Origin: JAQVEM01 sp964601205
GTDB lineage: Bacteria > Actinomycetota > Humimicrobiia > Humimicrobiales > Humimicrobiaceae
Assembly (NCBI GenBank): GCA_964601205.1
Contig: CAZRML010000022.1
Coordinates: 1 to 32,684, forward strand
Direction: 5' to 3'
Length of the DNA stretch: 32,684 nt
Positions 25,527 through 32,684 of the stretch are shown one piece after another; position 1 is the first letter of the stretch; each line of letters opens with the position of its first letter. Position numbers and translations under genes: made by a program. The notes under the pieces were generated by a model that saw only the letters and a list, made by a program, of their open reading frames with translations, ran no database searches and was not told where the DNA came from.

Positions 25527-26516
25527 TTAGCTGGCTCTTTCCAATCTCCTGAAATTAACCCATACATCAATTAATCCGATAAATAGCACCATAAATATGG
25601 TAAAGCTCATAAATAAACCCAGAAAAATAAATATTGCCGTTCTCCATATAAGTGAAATCTTAAATTTTTCCATCAGTCCCCATAATACAGATACCCCGAG
25701 AACTAAATACAACGGGCCAAAAACAGCCAGTAAATTAAATCCTGCAATATCCGATATTTTATTTAAACTCTGATTCCCAAAAGGTATAAGAATAAGCACC
25801 AGCCCCAGAATGATACCCCAGCACCAGTACCAGGATATATCCCACTGTTTAAATGATGGAAATTTCTTTATGCTGATATCATACTTTTCAAGCATGGTGC
25901 CTGTTGCCACATAATTCATGAAACTTACAAAAGCAAATAAACCTATCAAAATTCCCGGGATTATATTAACAGCATATTTTAAAACATTTTTCGCCTGCTC
26001 TGCTACGACTTCTAACTGTGAACTTTCAATAGAAAGCCATCCGGCATATGCCGCTACATACTCCTCGTTAAACACCCCGTTAACATAATTATTATAATTC
26101 TTTATTACTTCACTTACATAATTAACTCTGTCCACTGCAGAATTTATAACAAAGTACAGCACCAACGCCCCAAAAAAAGCAGCAAAAATACAACTCACGG
26201 TAAATAATTTACTTTTATTTCTCTCAATAGAATTCTTATAAATAAAGGAAACCGCCAGTATTAATAGTGCTGCCACCGGTGCCATTAAATAATCAAAAAA
26301 AATCAAAAAAACACATGCTATGATCACGCATATTATACCGTCTCTTACCCTTCCGGATATTACCAGGAGAGTAACCGGAACGGTTAAAAATATCATTCCT
26401 GCAACCCCGAATATTGGTATAAAATATGCAAAAAGCAGAGATAAAAAAGTAAATAAAGCCATTAATGCCAGATTTAGCTTTTCTATTTTAGGACTCTTTA
26501 AATTATCAAAGGGCAT
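25527..26516 (-). CDS. DUF2232 (YybS-like) integral membrane protein
   Basis: A 329-residue protein with about eight hydrophobic membrane spans. The first two are LALMALFTFLSLLFAYFIPIFG and MIFLTVPVTLLVISGRVRDGIICVIIACVF, the start that DUF2232/YybS-family proteins show. The central part contains a longer soluble loop (about 125-175, VNYVSEVIKNYNNYVNGVFNEEY). Its place between rpsR and rplI is where Bacillus has yybS, which supports the family call. The function of the family is not known. The gene begins 1 bp after the rpsR stop. The neighbour gdpP (yybT) that usually follows is absent. Confidence 0.75.
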   Translation of the reverse strand: MPFDNLKSPKIEKLNLALMALFTFLSLLFAYFIPIFGVAGMIFLTVPVTLLVISGRVRDGIICVIIACVFLIFFDYLMAPVAALLILAVSFIYKNSIERNKSKLFTVSCIFAAFFGALVLYFVINSAVDRVNYVSEVIKNYNNYVNGVFNEEYVAAYAGWLSIESSQLEVVAEQAKNVLKYAVNIIPGILIGLFAFVSFMNYVATGTMLEKYDISIKKFPSFKQWDISWYWCWGIILGLVLILIPFGNQSLNKISDIAGFNLLAVFGPLYLVLGVSVLWGLMEKFKISLIWRTAIFIFLGLFMSFTIFMVLFIGLIDVWVNFRRLERAS

Positions 26517-26517
26517 A

Positions 26518-26799
26518 TTATCTCTTGTAATATGGAATCAGAGCCATAATCCTTGCTCTTTTAATTGCCATTGCTATTTTCTTCTGGTGCTGAACGCAAT
26601 TTCCTGTGGACCTTCTCGGCCTTATCTTGCCTTTATCTGAAATAAACTTTTCAAGCATGCTTACATTTTTATAATCAATATTATCAATGTTCTCCCTGCA
26701 GAAATAACAGAATCTTTTTCTCTGCCTTAAATTAATAGAAGTACCGGTTGCACTTCTCAAATTTTTTTCATTCCTTATATTTTTATTTTTCCTGGCCAA
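26518..26799 (-). CDS. rpsR: Ribosomal protein S18
   Basis: Small-subunit protein that pairs with S6. The 93-residue protein has the conserved core CYFCRENIDNIDYKNVSMLEKFISDKGKIRPRRSTGNCVQHQKKIAMAIKRARIMALIPY, with Cys residues in CYFC near the N terminus and GNCVQHQ. The N terminus is basic. The start is TTG with GGAG about 9 nt upstream, and no other good start is nearby. It lies between ssb and the DUF2232 gene, the standard rpsF-ssb-rpsR order. Confidence 0.96.
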   Translation of the reverse strand: MARKNKNIRNEKNLRSATGTSINLRQRKRFCYFCRENIDNIDYKNVSMLEKFISDKGKIRPRRSTGNCVQHQKKIAMAIKRARIMALIPYYKR

Positions 26800-26845
26800 T
26801 TAAATTTTCTCCTTCTATGTTTTTAATTTACAAAATTCCTATAAC

Positions 26846-27298
26846 TTAAAACGGTATGTCCTCATCACTAAAATCAACTTCTTCAATATTGCTCTGTTCC
26901 GATGTATCGCTTACTGACACCCCTTCCTCTGCACGTGGGTTCTTTTCAATTTTACAGGAAGCAAACTCCATACTCGGAGCCACCACGCTGGCAATAATCT
27001 TCACTGTTGACCTTTTCTGCCCGTCTTTGCTTTCCCAGCTGTCCTGTGAAAGTCTTCCCGAAACCAGAACCCTGTCTCCCTTGCTAAGACTTTCAGCACA
27101 GTTTTCCGCAAGTTTATACCATACGGTAACATTAAAAAAATCAACACTGGTTTCCCACTCCCCGGAGCTTTTGTTCTGAATGTTTCTATTAACTGCCAGT
27201 CCAAAACTGGCCACTGCGGTTCCGCTGGGAGTAAACCTCAGTTCTGGATCACGGGTCAAATTTCCCAGAATTGTTATATTATTAACACCAAAAGCCAT
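26846..27298 (-). CDS. ssb: Single-stranded DNA-binding protein
   Basis: Binds single-stranded DNA during replication, repair and recombination. The 150-residue protein has an OB fold (NNITILGNLTRDPELRFTPSGTAVASFGLAVNR, then FFNVTVWYKLAENCAESLSKGDRVLVSGRLSQDSW). A short acidic linker ends in DFSDEDIPF, the C-terminal peptide that recruits partner proteins. It is nested between rpsF and rpsR, as in most Gram-positives, and follows rpsF by 30 bp. Confidence 0.97.
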   Translation of the reverse strand: MAFGVNNITILGNLTRDPELRFTPSGTAVASFGLAVNRNIQNKSSGEWETSVDFFNVTVWYKLAENCAESLSKGDRVLVSGRLSQDSWESKDGQKRSTVKIIASVVAPSMEFASCKIEKNPRAEEGVSVSDTSEQSNIEEVDFSDEDIPF

Positions 27299-27328
27299 AG
27301 TAATCCACCTTCTTTTGATTTTTTATAA

Positions 27329-27631
27329 TTACTTGGGACCGGTCTGCTGGCTGCTTCTTACAATCATATGACGGAGTATTTTATCATTGATTTTATTTAT
27401 CCTGTCAATTTCCAGAATAATACTGCTGTTGCCTTCAAAATAAACAATAACATAAAACCCGCTTTCCTGATTTTTAATGGGATAGGCTAATTTTCTGGTT
27501 CCCCACCTGTCGGTACTGGTGATTTCACCTTTTTCTTTCTCAACCAGTGAAGTTATTTTAGATAATTCCTTATCAATATCCTCTTCTTCAAGAGACGGGT
27601 CAAGTATAAGCGCTAATTCATAGCTCTTCAA
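27329..27631 (-). CDS. rpsF: Ribosomal protein S6
   Basis: Small-subunit protein that binds S18 in the platform of the 30S subunit. The 100-residue protein matches the family: YELALILDPSLEEEDIDKELSKITSLVEKEKGEI, then TDRWGTRKLAYPIKNQESGFYVIVYFEGNSSIILEIDRINKINDKILRHMIVR. The start is TTG with AGGAGG 8 nt upstream. It is the first gene of the rpsF-ssb-rpsR operon. The leader upstream contains a stable stem-loop, consistent with the feedback by S6-S18 known in many bacteria. Confidence 0.97.
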   Translation of the reverse strand: MKSYELALILDPSLEEEDIDKELSKITSLVEKEKGEITSTDRWGTRKLAYPIKNQESGFYVIVYFEGNSSIILEIDRINKINDKILRHMIVRSSQQTGPK

Positions 27632-27650
27632 TTTTTAATCCTCCTATGGA

Positions 27651-27704
27651 CTAATTTTAACAATTAGGTTCTGCCGTTATAGGGCAGAACAGAAAGATAA
27701 TTAG
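27651..27704 (-). promoter_or_regulatory. Structured leader of the rpsF operon (possible S6-S18 binding site)
   Basis: The minus-strand leader holds an 8-bp perfect stem GTTCTGCC/GGCAGAAC with loop CTATAAC (27668-27690), inside an outer inverted repeat CTAATT/AATTAG (27651-27656 and 27699-27704). There is no T-run after it, so it is not a simple terminator. Ribosomal S6-S18 autoregulatory leaders occupy this position in many bacteria. I cannot confirm a consensus match by eye. Confidence 0.45.
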
Positions 27705-27745
27705 ATAAAAAAATTTGATTTTTTTACTTTTATTACCATAGGGAT

Positions 27746-27772
27746 ATTATAACATTTAGAACCAATAATCAA
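27746..27772 (-). promoter_or_regulatory. Promoter of the rpsF operon
   Basis: The minus strand shows TGTTATAAT, a perfect -10 (27746-27751) with TGn extension. TTGATT (27767-27772) lies at a short 15-bp spacing, so the extended -10 probably matters most. The predicted start near 27739 gives a leader of about 108 nt, which contains the stem-loop at 27651-27704. Confidence 0.6.
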
Positions 27773-27896
27773 TAACTAATTATTTAATTTTTCCGGCCCC
27801 GGATTACCACTTCATCAATATAATCATCCGGAAATTGTATATTTATACTTCAATAAATTTCTTAAATTCTGACTCTAAAACTTAAAAAAATTTAAT

Positions 27897-28784
27897 TCAA
27901 TCCATTGATTTTTTTTCATTTCTCATGTACACATTGGTGCAGGGATAAGGAATTTCAATTCCCACTTTATCAAATTTTTCTTTTATTCTCTTTCTTAACT
28001 GCCTTCCAATGGTCCACTGCTGCCCCGGTTTTACTTTACATATAATGGTAAATTTAACCGCCGAATCGCCGAGCTCGTTTACTCCGCCATCTCCCAGTAT
28101 CTCCGGCCTCTCCAGAATAAAGCCCTTATATTTTTTATCTTCCACCAGTTCACTAAATACCTCTTCCAGAACCTCAACCACTCTATCTATATTTTCCTTA
28201 TAGTGGACACCCACCTCTATAAGAGCTCTTGACCAGGTATGGGTACGGTTGCCCAGTTTTGCAATCTCGCCATTGGGTATAAAGTGCAGGGTTCCTTCCA
28301 GGTCCCTGAGTACCGTAGTTCTCAAATTAAACCTTTCTACAACTCCCGAAGTATCACCTATGGTAACAATGTCATCTACCTGATACCACTGCTCCACTAA
28401 AATAAAAGTCCCGTTTATTAAATCTTTTATAAGGCTCTGCGCTCCAAAACCAATTACAACACCTGCAACTCCCGCGCCTGCAAGTAACGGGGTTACGGGG
28501 ATACCCACCTGGTCAGCAATTATTAGAAGTGCTATTACTGAAGAGCTAACTATTATTAAATTTGATATCACGCTGGTAAGGGTAAAAGTACGTTTTTTTA
28601 CAAGTATTTTTTCATCACTAATTTTCTTCTCAACCAGTCTCCTCAGACGCATGGATATAATTTTAACCACAATTATTATGGCAATCAGTGCCCCTATTAT
28701 TATTACAATGTTGAGCCAGTTATCCATAAAGCTTCTGGCAATATTACCGGTGCTAATATCAAGAGCCCCGTCATTATTTTCCAT
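27897..28784 (-). CDS. MscS-family mechanosensitive channel
   Basis: A membrane channel that releases solutes on hypo-osmotic shock. The 295-residue protein has three transmembrane helices (about 24-44, 70-90 and 95-125). The pore-lining TM3 reads LLAGAGVAGVVIGFGAQSLIKDLINGTFILVE. The cytoplasmic beta domain follows (VDDIVTIGDTSGVVERFNLRTTVLRDLEGTLHFIPNGEI), then a C-terminal alpha/beta part. It resembles the small YkuT-type MscS proteins of Gram-positives. It lies on the same strand as the NAD-salvage genes, 96 bp after the phosphatase gene, and has a GAGGG site upstream of its ATG. Confidence 0.92.
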   Translation of the reverse strand: MENNDGALDISTGNIARSFMDNWLNIVIIIGALIAIIIVVKIISMRLRRLVEKKISDEKILVKKRTFTLTSVISNLIIVSSSVIALLIIADQVGIPVTPLLAGAGVAGVVIGFGAQSLIKDLINGTFILVEQWYQVDDIVTIGDTSGVVERFNLRTTVLRDLEGTLHFIPNGEIAKLGNRTHTWSRALIEVGVHYKENIDRVVEVLEEVFSELVEDKKYKGFILERPEILGDGGVNELGDSAVKFTIICKVKPGQQWTIGRQLRKRIKEKFDKVGIEIPYPCTNVYMRNEKKSMD

Positions 28785-28880
28785 TACTTAAAACACCCTC
28801 TTTAAATTTTATTTTAAAAATTTTTTTTAAATCACTGAATGCGAACAGTTTTGCGCAATAAAACACAATGCCCTTACAAC

Positions 28881-29555
28881 TTAATTTTTACTGCTGAGAC
28901 CGCTGTAAACTTTTATTACACTATCTTCCCTCTCATCATATAAAGGCTTTAGGTGGCCTGTGTAATTGATGGTTGAAATATATGGAAAACCCCTGTCAAT
29001 AACCACGATATTTATTGCTCCCTGCCGCTGAATAACAGACCTCCACCTTGAAACAGGAATTTTAAGCCAGTAGACAATCAACGAAGTTATTATCCCGCCA
29101 TGGGCCACCACTGCAATATTGCTGCCATCTTTATTTTCTCCGATTATATTATTAATTTCGTTTATTGCCCTTTCCTGTACAATCTTAAAACTTTCTCCCC
29201 CTACAGGTGAACCGTTATACGGGTCCTCAAGCCAGCTCTTGTAATCATCATGAAATTTTTCATTTATCTCGTCAAATTTCATCCCTTCCCATTTCCCGAA
29301 ATTTATTTCTTTCAGGTTCTCTCTTATTATCACCTCTATCTTCCTGCCTTCCTGGATAAACCCGGCTGTATCTACAGCACGCTTTAGTGAGCTGCTGTAT
29401 ATATTTGAAAGATTTACTTTTGATAGATATTTTGAAGCAAGTTTTGCCTGTTTGATTCCCATCGGTGTTAAACTCGTATCACTGCCCCCCTGATATCTAC
29501 CCTCTTCGTTCCACGAAGTCTGACCGTGCCTGATTAAAAAAATTCTTATACCCAT
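28881..29555 (-). CDS. Histidine phosphatase (phosphoglycerate mutase-like)
   Basis: A 224-residue member of the histidine phosphatase superfamily. The catalytic motif is LIRHGQTSWNEEGRYQGGSDTSLTPMGIKQA near the start (RHG with the phospho-accepting His). A second Arg is in IYSSSLKRAVDTA, the acid residue lies in LKEINFGKWEGM, and the second His in VAVVAHGGIITSLI. This pattern fits CobC/PhoE/GpmB-type phosphatases more than true glycolytic mutases. The substrate is not known. It follows pncB by 21 bp, so an NAD-pathway or nucleotide-phosphate role is possible but unproven. The ATG lies directly after GAAGG, so ribosome spacing is poor. Confidence 0.88.
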   Translation of the reverse strand: MGIRIFLIRHGQTSWNEEGRYQGGSDTSLTPMGIKQAKLASKYLSKVNLSNIYSSSLKRAVDTAGFIQEGRKIEVIIRENLKEINFGKWEGMKFDEINEKFHDDYKSWLEDPYNGSPVGGESFKIVQERAINEINNIIGENKDGSNIAVVAHGGIITSLIVYWLKIPVSRWRSVIQRQGAINIVVIDRGFPYISTINYTGHLKPLYDEREDSVIKVYSGLSSKN

Positions 29556-29576
29556 CCTTCTGTCTTTACTCCTTTA

Positions 29577-30746
29577 CTATAGCTCTAAATATTTAAACTG
29601 TCCTATTACCCTGTTTCTTATATCTTTAGCCGGTGGGAAGTCATACAGTATTTTTCCTTCCTTTATCGCATCTATAAAAATATCTTTATAGGCGCCCCCG
29701 CATTTATCGCATTTATAATCCGACGTCCTGTCATCCTCAAGCACCACTTTATCATTAAAGCACTTGCTGCATCTTATGACTTTCTTGGCCCCCGACATCT
29801 TGCCCCTCTTGGCTATCTTCTTTCCTTCAATCTCCACTATATCCATGGAGAAATCAAGTATCTCCGCCCCGCTTATGGCTGTCCCCACACCAAAGGAATT
29901 TACTATATCCCGCAGATTGAGGATATCATTTTCATCAAGCCCGCCGCTTACAATGAGACTTACATCATTAAATCCCCTGATATCAAGTTCCCATCTCACT
30001 TCCTCCAGAATCCTTTTAAAATCTCCTCTCCTGGATGAAGGAGTATCCAGCCTTATTCCGTATAAACTTTTTCCAAGGCTTTCAGCAACTCTTATGGCCT
30101 CAAATTTTTCATCACAAAAAGTATCAATAAGGGAAATTCTTTTAACCGCCGGTTCAATGACCTCATTAAAAGCCCTGGTTGCTTCAACCGTATCGCCCAT
30201 TATCAGAATCAGTGCATGGGGTATGGTTCCAATAGGTTCCTGATCTATTAATTTCGCACCGAGGGTTGTAGAAACTCCGTCAGCTCCACCGATAAAACCA
30301 CTTCTTTCCACCATCGGGGTTATGGCCGGATGTATCCTCCTGGCTCCAAAGCTGTAAAGCAGCCTGTCGCCCGCTGCTATTTTGCATCTTGCTGCTTTTG
30401 TCGCTATTCCGCTTGCCTGGCATAAAAACCCTAAAATAGCTGTTTCGTATATTCCAAAATCAAGATACCTTCCTTCAATCACCATTACAGGCTGAAAATC
30501 CCTGAATACAGTTCCCTCCGGCATGCATCTTACTGATATTTTATCCACGCCCGAAAGAAGATTTATCACCTCTTCGGTACCCGCAAGAATTCCCCAGCTG
30601 TAATTTTCAGGAAATTTTTTTAAGAATATCTCAGCTTTAACTACAGGATTCTTTTTAACAGCCTTCAATATTTTTTCTGTCCGCTCAAAATAAATATCAG
30701 TCAGACGGCCCTTCTTTATATCATCTTCATTTGCAATGTGAAACAT
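29577..30746 (-). CDS. pncB: Nicotinate phosphoribosyltransferase with C-terminal zinc ribbon
   Basis: Converts nicotinate and PRPP to nicotinate mononucleotide in NAD salvage. The 389-residue protein has the family segments FSWGILAG-like YSWGILAGTEEV, SFGARRIHPAITPMVERSGFIGGADGVSTTLGA, PIGTIPHALILIMGD and the PRPP-site region VSGGLDENDILNLRD. A four-Cys zinc ribbon sits at the C terminus (CSKC...CDKC). This ribbon recalls the archaeal-type enzyme rather than the E. coli-type. The gene follows pncA by 11 bp with AAGGAT upstream of its ATG; the two enzymes act in sequence. Confidence 0.93.
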   Translation of the reverse strand: MFHIANEDDIKKGRLTDIYFERTEKILKAVKKNPVVKAEIFLKKFPENYSWGILAGTEEVINLLSGVDKISVRCMPEGTVFRDFQPVMVIEGRYLDFGIYETAILGFLCQASGIATKAARCKIAAGDRLLYSFGARRIHPAITPMVERSGFIGGADGVSTTLGAKLIDQEPIGTIPHALILIMGDTVEATRAFNEVIEPAVKRISLIDTFCDEKFEAIRVAESLGKSLYGIRLDTPSSRRGDFKRILEEVRWELDIRGFNDVSLIVSGGLDENDILNLRDIVNSFGVGTAISGAEILDFSMDIVEIEGKKIAKRGKMSGAKKVIRCSKCFNDKVVLEDDRTSDYKCDKCGGAYKDIFIDAIKEGKILYDFPPAKDIRNRVIGQFKYLEL

Positions 30747-30757
30747 ACATACATCCT

Positions 30758-31276
30758 TTATACTATATTTACCTTAAATATTTTTTTCATCTGTTCCAGC
30801 GCAAAATTATGGTCCTTTCTGTCAATACCGATTATTGCATCTTTTACAAGGTCAACCTTGTAGCCCCTCATCACGGCATCTGCCACAGTATATAAAATAC
30901 ATATATTGGTAACATCTCCGGTAACTATTAACTTCTCTACCGATAACTTCTTTAATATCTCGTCCAGGTTCGTATTTAAAAAACCCGAAAATGTATTCTT
31001 CCTTACGATTAAGTCACTGCCCTCCGGTTTTAAGTCATCAATTATCTTTGAACCCTCGGTACTTTTTACCGCATGCGGCGGGAACAGCTCAAACTCCTTA
31101 TCATCTTTCTCATGACTGTCACATAAATATATCACCTGATAGCCCTCAGTCCTTGCCTTTGAGATTTCTCTTTTAATCGGCTCTATAATTTTCTCAATTT
31201 TTGGGACCCTGAGCGGAGCGCCTTCAAGGACAAAATCATTTAACATGTCTATTATAAGCAAAGCTTTCTGACTCAT
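30758..31276 (-). CDS. pncA: Nicotinamidase (isochorismatase fold)
   Basis: Hydrolyses nicotinamide to nicotinate, the step before pncB. The 172-residue protein has the catalytic Asp in LLIIDMLNDFVLEGAPL, the metal-binding region in YLCDSHEKDDKEFELFPPHAVK (Asp and two His), the catalytic Lys in VRKNTFSGF, and the nucleophile Cys in TGDVTNICILYTVADAVMRGY. All the triad positions are visible. I choose the ATG at 31276: AGGA lies 8 nt upstream. The ATG at 31285 overlaps that site. It is divergent from the GerM-domain gene across a 287-bp AT-rich gap. Confidence 0.93.
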   Translation of the reverse strand: MSQKALLIIDMLNDFVLEGAPLRVPKIEKIIEPIKREISKARTEGYQVIYLCDSHEKDDKEFELFPPHAVKSTEGSKIIDDLKPEGSDLIVRKNTFSGFLNTNLDEILKKLSVEKLIVTGDVTNICILYTVADAVMRGYKVDLVKDAIIGIDRKDHNFALEQMKKIFKVNIV

Positions 31277-31563
31277 AACCACCATCCTGTAAAACCTTAA
31301 AATTTTATTTAAAATTTATATATTCTTAAGCGTTTCTGCCGTTATTCTTCTTGCCGCTAACATTTTTATAAACATTTTAAGAGAAAACTACTGGATATAA
31401 TAATAACATTTGAACGATAAATTTTGTATTTTTTTATCCTTATAATTTTCGTATTGTCTTTTTATCTTCCCCTCTATAGAATTAATGATGGCTAAAATAA
31501 AAATAAAACAATCCATATTGAAAGCCGTCAATTTTAAAAAAGCAAACTTTAGGCAGCAAAAAA
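31277..31563. other. Divergent intergenic region, no gene seen
   Basis: A 287-bp AT-rich gap between the divergently transcribed pncA and GerM-domain genes. The minus strand has TTGACG with TTTTAT at 17 bp near 31505-31533, a weak promoter candidate. The plus strand has TTGTCT-15-TATAGA at 31454-31480, with too short a spacer. I see no riboswitch or operator. A 72-codon minus-strand open frame that runs through here is AT-biased and unlikely to be real. Confidence 0.4.
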
Positions 31564-32112
31564 ATGAAAAGAAAAAAAATAAATATTTTCGTATTAGTAG
31601 TTTCAATATTAGCGGGCATACTTTTAATCATGTCTTTAACTTCGTGCACGCGTATAGTCTCTTTATACTTTGCTTATGATACTGGCACGGAAGCAAAGCT
31701 TGCAGAAGAGTCAAGGGAAATTACCGTAGACGAAAACATTTACCAGACCTGCATTGAAGAGCTTATCAAAGGCCCGGAAAGTAGTGAGCTTTATCCTACG
31801 ATACCATCCAATGTCAGGGTCAATTCGGTAAAGGTTTCAGATGGCACTGCCACTGTTGATTTCAGCAAAGAAATATTAACCAACTTTGAAGAAATACCTC
31901 ACAGTTCCACCACGGAATTACTCGCAATCTATTCTATCGTTAATACACTGACAGAATCCGAGAAAATAGAAAAAGTAAAAATAACCGTAGAAGGCAAAGA
32001 CACAGGAGAAATAGAGGGTCTCTACATAGAAGATTTCTGGGGGCATGTAGGAATCTACGAAGAATTTGAAAGAAACGAAGACATTATATATAAAAAAAAT
32101 AACCCGGATTAA
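31564..32112 (+). CDS. GerM-domain lipoprotein
   Basis: The only clear plus-strand gene, 182 residues. A lipoprotein signal (MKRKKINIFVLVVSILAGIL) ends in lipobox MSLTSC with lipidated C28. The rest is a GerM domain: LYFAYDTGTEAKLAEESREI, IEELIKGPESSELYPTIPSNVRVNSVKVSDGTATVDFSKE, then TELLAIYSIVNTLTE and VKITVEGKDTG. GerM domains occur in spore-germination proteins and also in many non-sporing Gram-positives, where they are surface lipoproteins of unknown role. This short one lacks a second domain. The ribosome site is weak. The surrounding genes give no functional hint. Confidence 0.85.
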   Translation: MKRKKINIFVLVVSILAGILLIMSLTSCTRIVSLYFAYDTGTEAKLAEESREITVDENIYQTCIEELIKGPESSELYPTIPSNVRVNSVKVSDGTATVDFSKEILTNFEEIPHSSTTELLAIYSIVNTLTESEKIEKVKITVEGKDTGEIEGLYIEDFWGHVGIYEEFERNEDIIYKKNNPD

Positions 32113-32134
32113 CGATATTTTTAAAAACATATCT

Positions 32135-32601
32135 TGACCTTATCCCATTCTTTGGTCCAGTTTTTTAAGTTAGTATTAAGCCATTTGTAAATCAATATCA
32201 ACAAACCTGACCTCAGGTGCATTTGAAATATAGCTAAGAGAGCTATGGGGTCTGATACTATTGTGGTAAGCCCTACACCTTTCAATTAAAACCTTAGCTT
32301 TGGTCAGAGTATCAAAGATCTCTCCGTTTAACAATCCGTCCTTCATTTTTTAAGTTAAATGATTCAATATAGCCATTCCCCGGGGACTCCCCGGTTCTAC
32401 AAACGCGGGATATGTCCCCGGGTTCGAGATAAAATGCCTTACCCTTTAACGGTAAATTCCGACCCATTGTCCGAGCTTATGCACTCAGGCATTCCTCTTG
32501 TTAAGAATAGGTCTGCCAAAAACTCTACTACCTCGATAGAGGTAATGCTTCTTGATGCAAAGGATAGCAGGCATTCCCAGCTGTAATCCTCAAAGTCAAC
32601 T
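32135..32601 (-). pseudogene. Decayed IS3-family transposase (orfB) remnant
   Basis: Reading the minus strand in pieces gives the integrase core of an IS3-family transposase: YSWECLLSFASRSITSIEV, then MPECISSDNGSEF, then NGYIESFNLKNEGRIVKR, and in another frame EIFDTLTKAKVLIERCRAYHNSIRPHSSLSYIS, ending at a stop at 32176-32178. The DNGSEF Asp and IESF Glu are about 35 codons apart, the D-35-E spacing of the family. A stop follows DNGSEFTVKG and at least two frameshifts are needed, so the gene is broken. The N-terminal half is missing. A possible element end starts with TGACCTTATCCC at 32135. Confidence 0.85.
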
Positions 32602-32641
32602 AAAATTCCAGAGTCTAGGGTCACGAAAATTCCAGACCCTA
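32602..32641. repeat. Short direct and inverted repeats, probable end of a second mobile element
   Basis: AAAATTCCAGA occurs at 32602-32612 and again at 32626-32636, a 24-bp period. TAGGGTC (32616-32622) and GACCCTA (32635-32641) form an inverted repeat. Tandem short repeats like this are typical of transposon ends that bind transposase, for example in the IS21 family. The IS3 remnant loses its homology at exactly this point, so a second element probably cut it. Confidence 0.5.
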
Positions 32642-32684
32642 AATTAAAAAAATTATTTACCATCACCTCCCTTAACTTTAATAT

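Noticed and set aside
27799..27831. CCGGAT/ATCCGG inverted repeat after mscS as a terminator
   Set aside because: The loop is 21 nt and no T-run follows on the minus strand; it may be chance.
31388..31606. 72-codon minus-strand open frame overlapping the start of the GerM gene
   Set aside because: AT-driven Phe/Lys/Ile composition, no ribosome site, and it overlaps a convincing lipoprotein signal sequence on the other strand.
1..32684. CRISPR arrays, tRNA or rRNA genes, phage or defence islands
   Set aside because: No regularly spaced repeats, no cloverleaf-like segments in the gaps and no phage or defence-type proteins among the coding regions.

Overview
The window is an AT-rich bacterial chromosome segment. 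Its gene order is close to the Bacillota (Firmicutes) core arrangement: rpsF-ssb-rpsR-(DUF2232)-rplI-dnaB-purA, followed by greA-lysS-mcsA-mcsB-clpC-disA-ispD-ispF-gltX-cysE-cysS. Shine-Dalgarno sequences are mostly strong, several starts are TTG or GTG, and lipoproteins carry lipoboxes, one with a very acidic linker. This suits a Gram-positive-type anaerobe of Bacillota or a neighbouring deep lineage. The sequence alone does not fix the phylum. Nearly every gene is on the minus strand, so transcription runs from high to low coordinates.

Layout, right to left. The right edge (about 32135-32684) holds a decayed IS3-family transposase abutted by repeats that look like the end of a second element. 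A small GerM-domain lipoprotein (31564-32112, plus strand) is divergent from an NAD-salvage pair, pncA-pncB, which is followed by a histidine phosphatase and an MscS channel. A promoter and a stem-loop leader at 27651-27772 start the rpsF operon: two small-subunit proteins, SSB, a membrane protein, L9 with an unusual charged tail, the replicative helicase, then purA, purD and purE. A lone pstB follows, preceded by 11-bp repeats resembling a Pho box.

A perfect-consensus promoter at 19243-19271 launches greA and lysS and probably the whole block down to cysS. This block joins transcript cleavage, lysyl/glutamyl/cysteinyl-tRNA charging, the McsA/McsB/ClpC protein-quality system, c-di-AMP synthesis (DisA), two MEP isoprenoid steps and serine acetyltransferase. 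Three genes usual in this neighbourhood in Bacillus (ctsR, radA, gdpP) are missing from their expected positions.

The left 6 kb is accessory: a PF07090-type amidotransferase-like protein with its own strong promoter, then a CUT1 sugar ABC importer (binding lipoprotein and two permeases, no ATPase) and a ROK regulator. A 39-nt near-perfect stem-loop lies between the binding-protein gene and the permeases. The gap at 5945-6542 holds a perfect palindrome and what look like scraps of decayed coding sequence.

No clearly new multi-gene system was found. The most notable signals are an McsB whose kinase motifs are eroded (catalytic Cys to Ser, several nucleotide-binding Arg lost), a CysRS whose HIGH motif reads SIGN, the long L9 tail, and several cis-regulatory structures.
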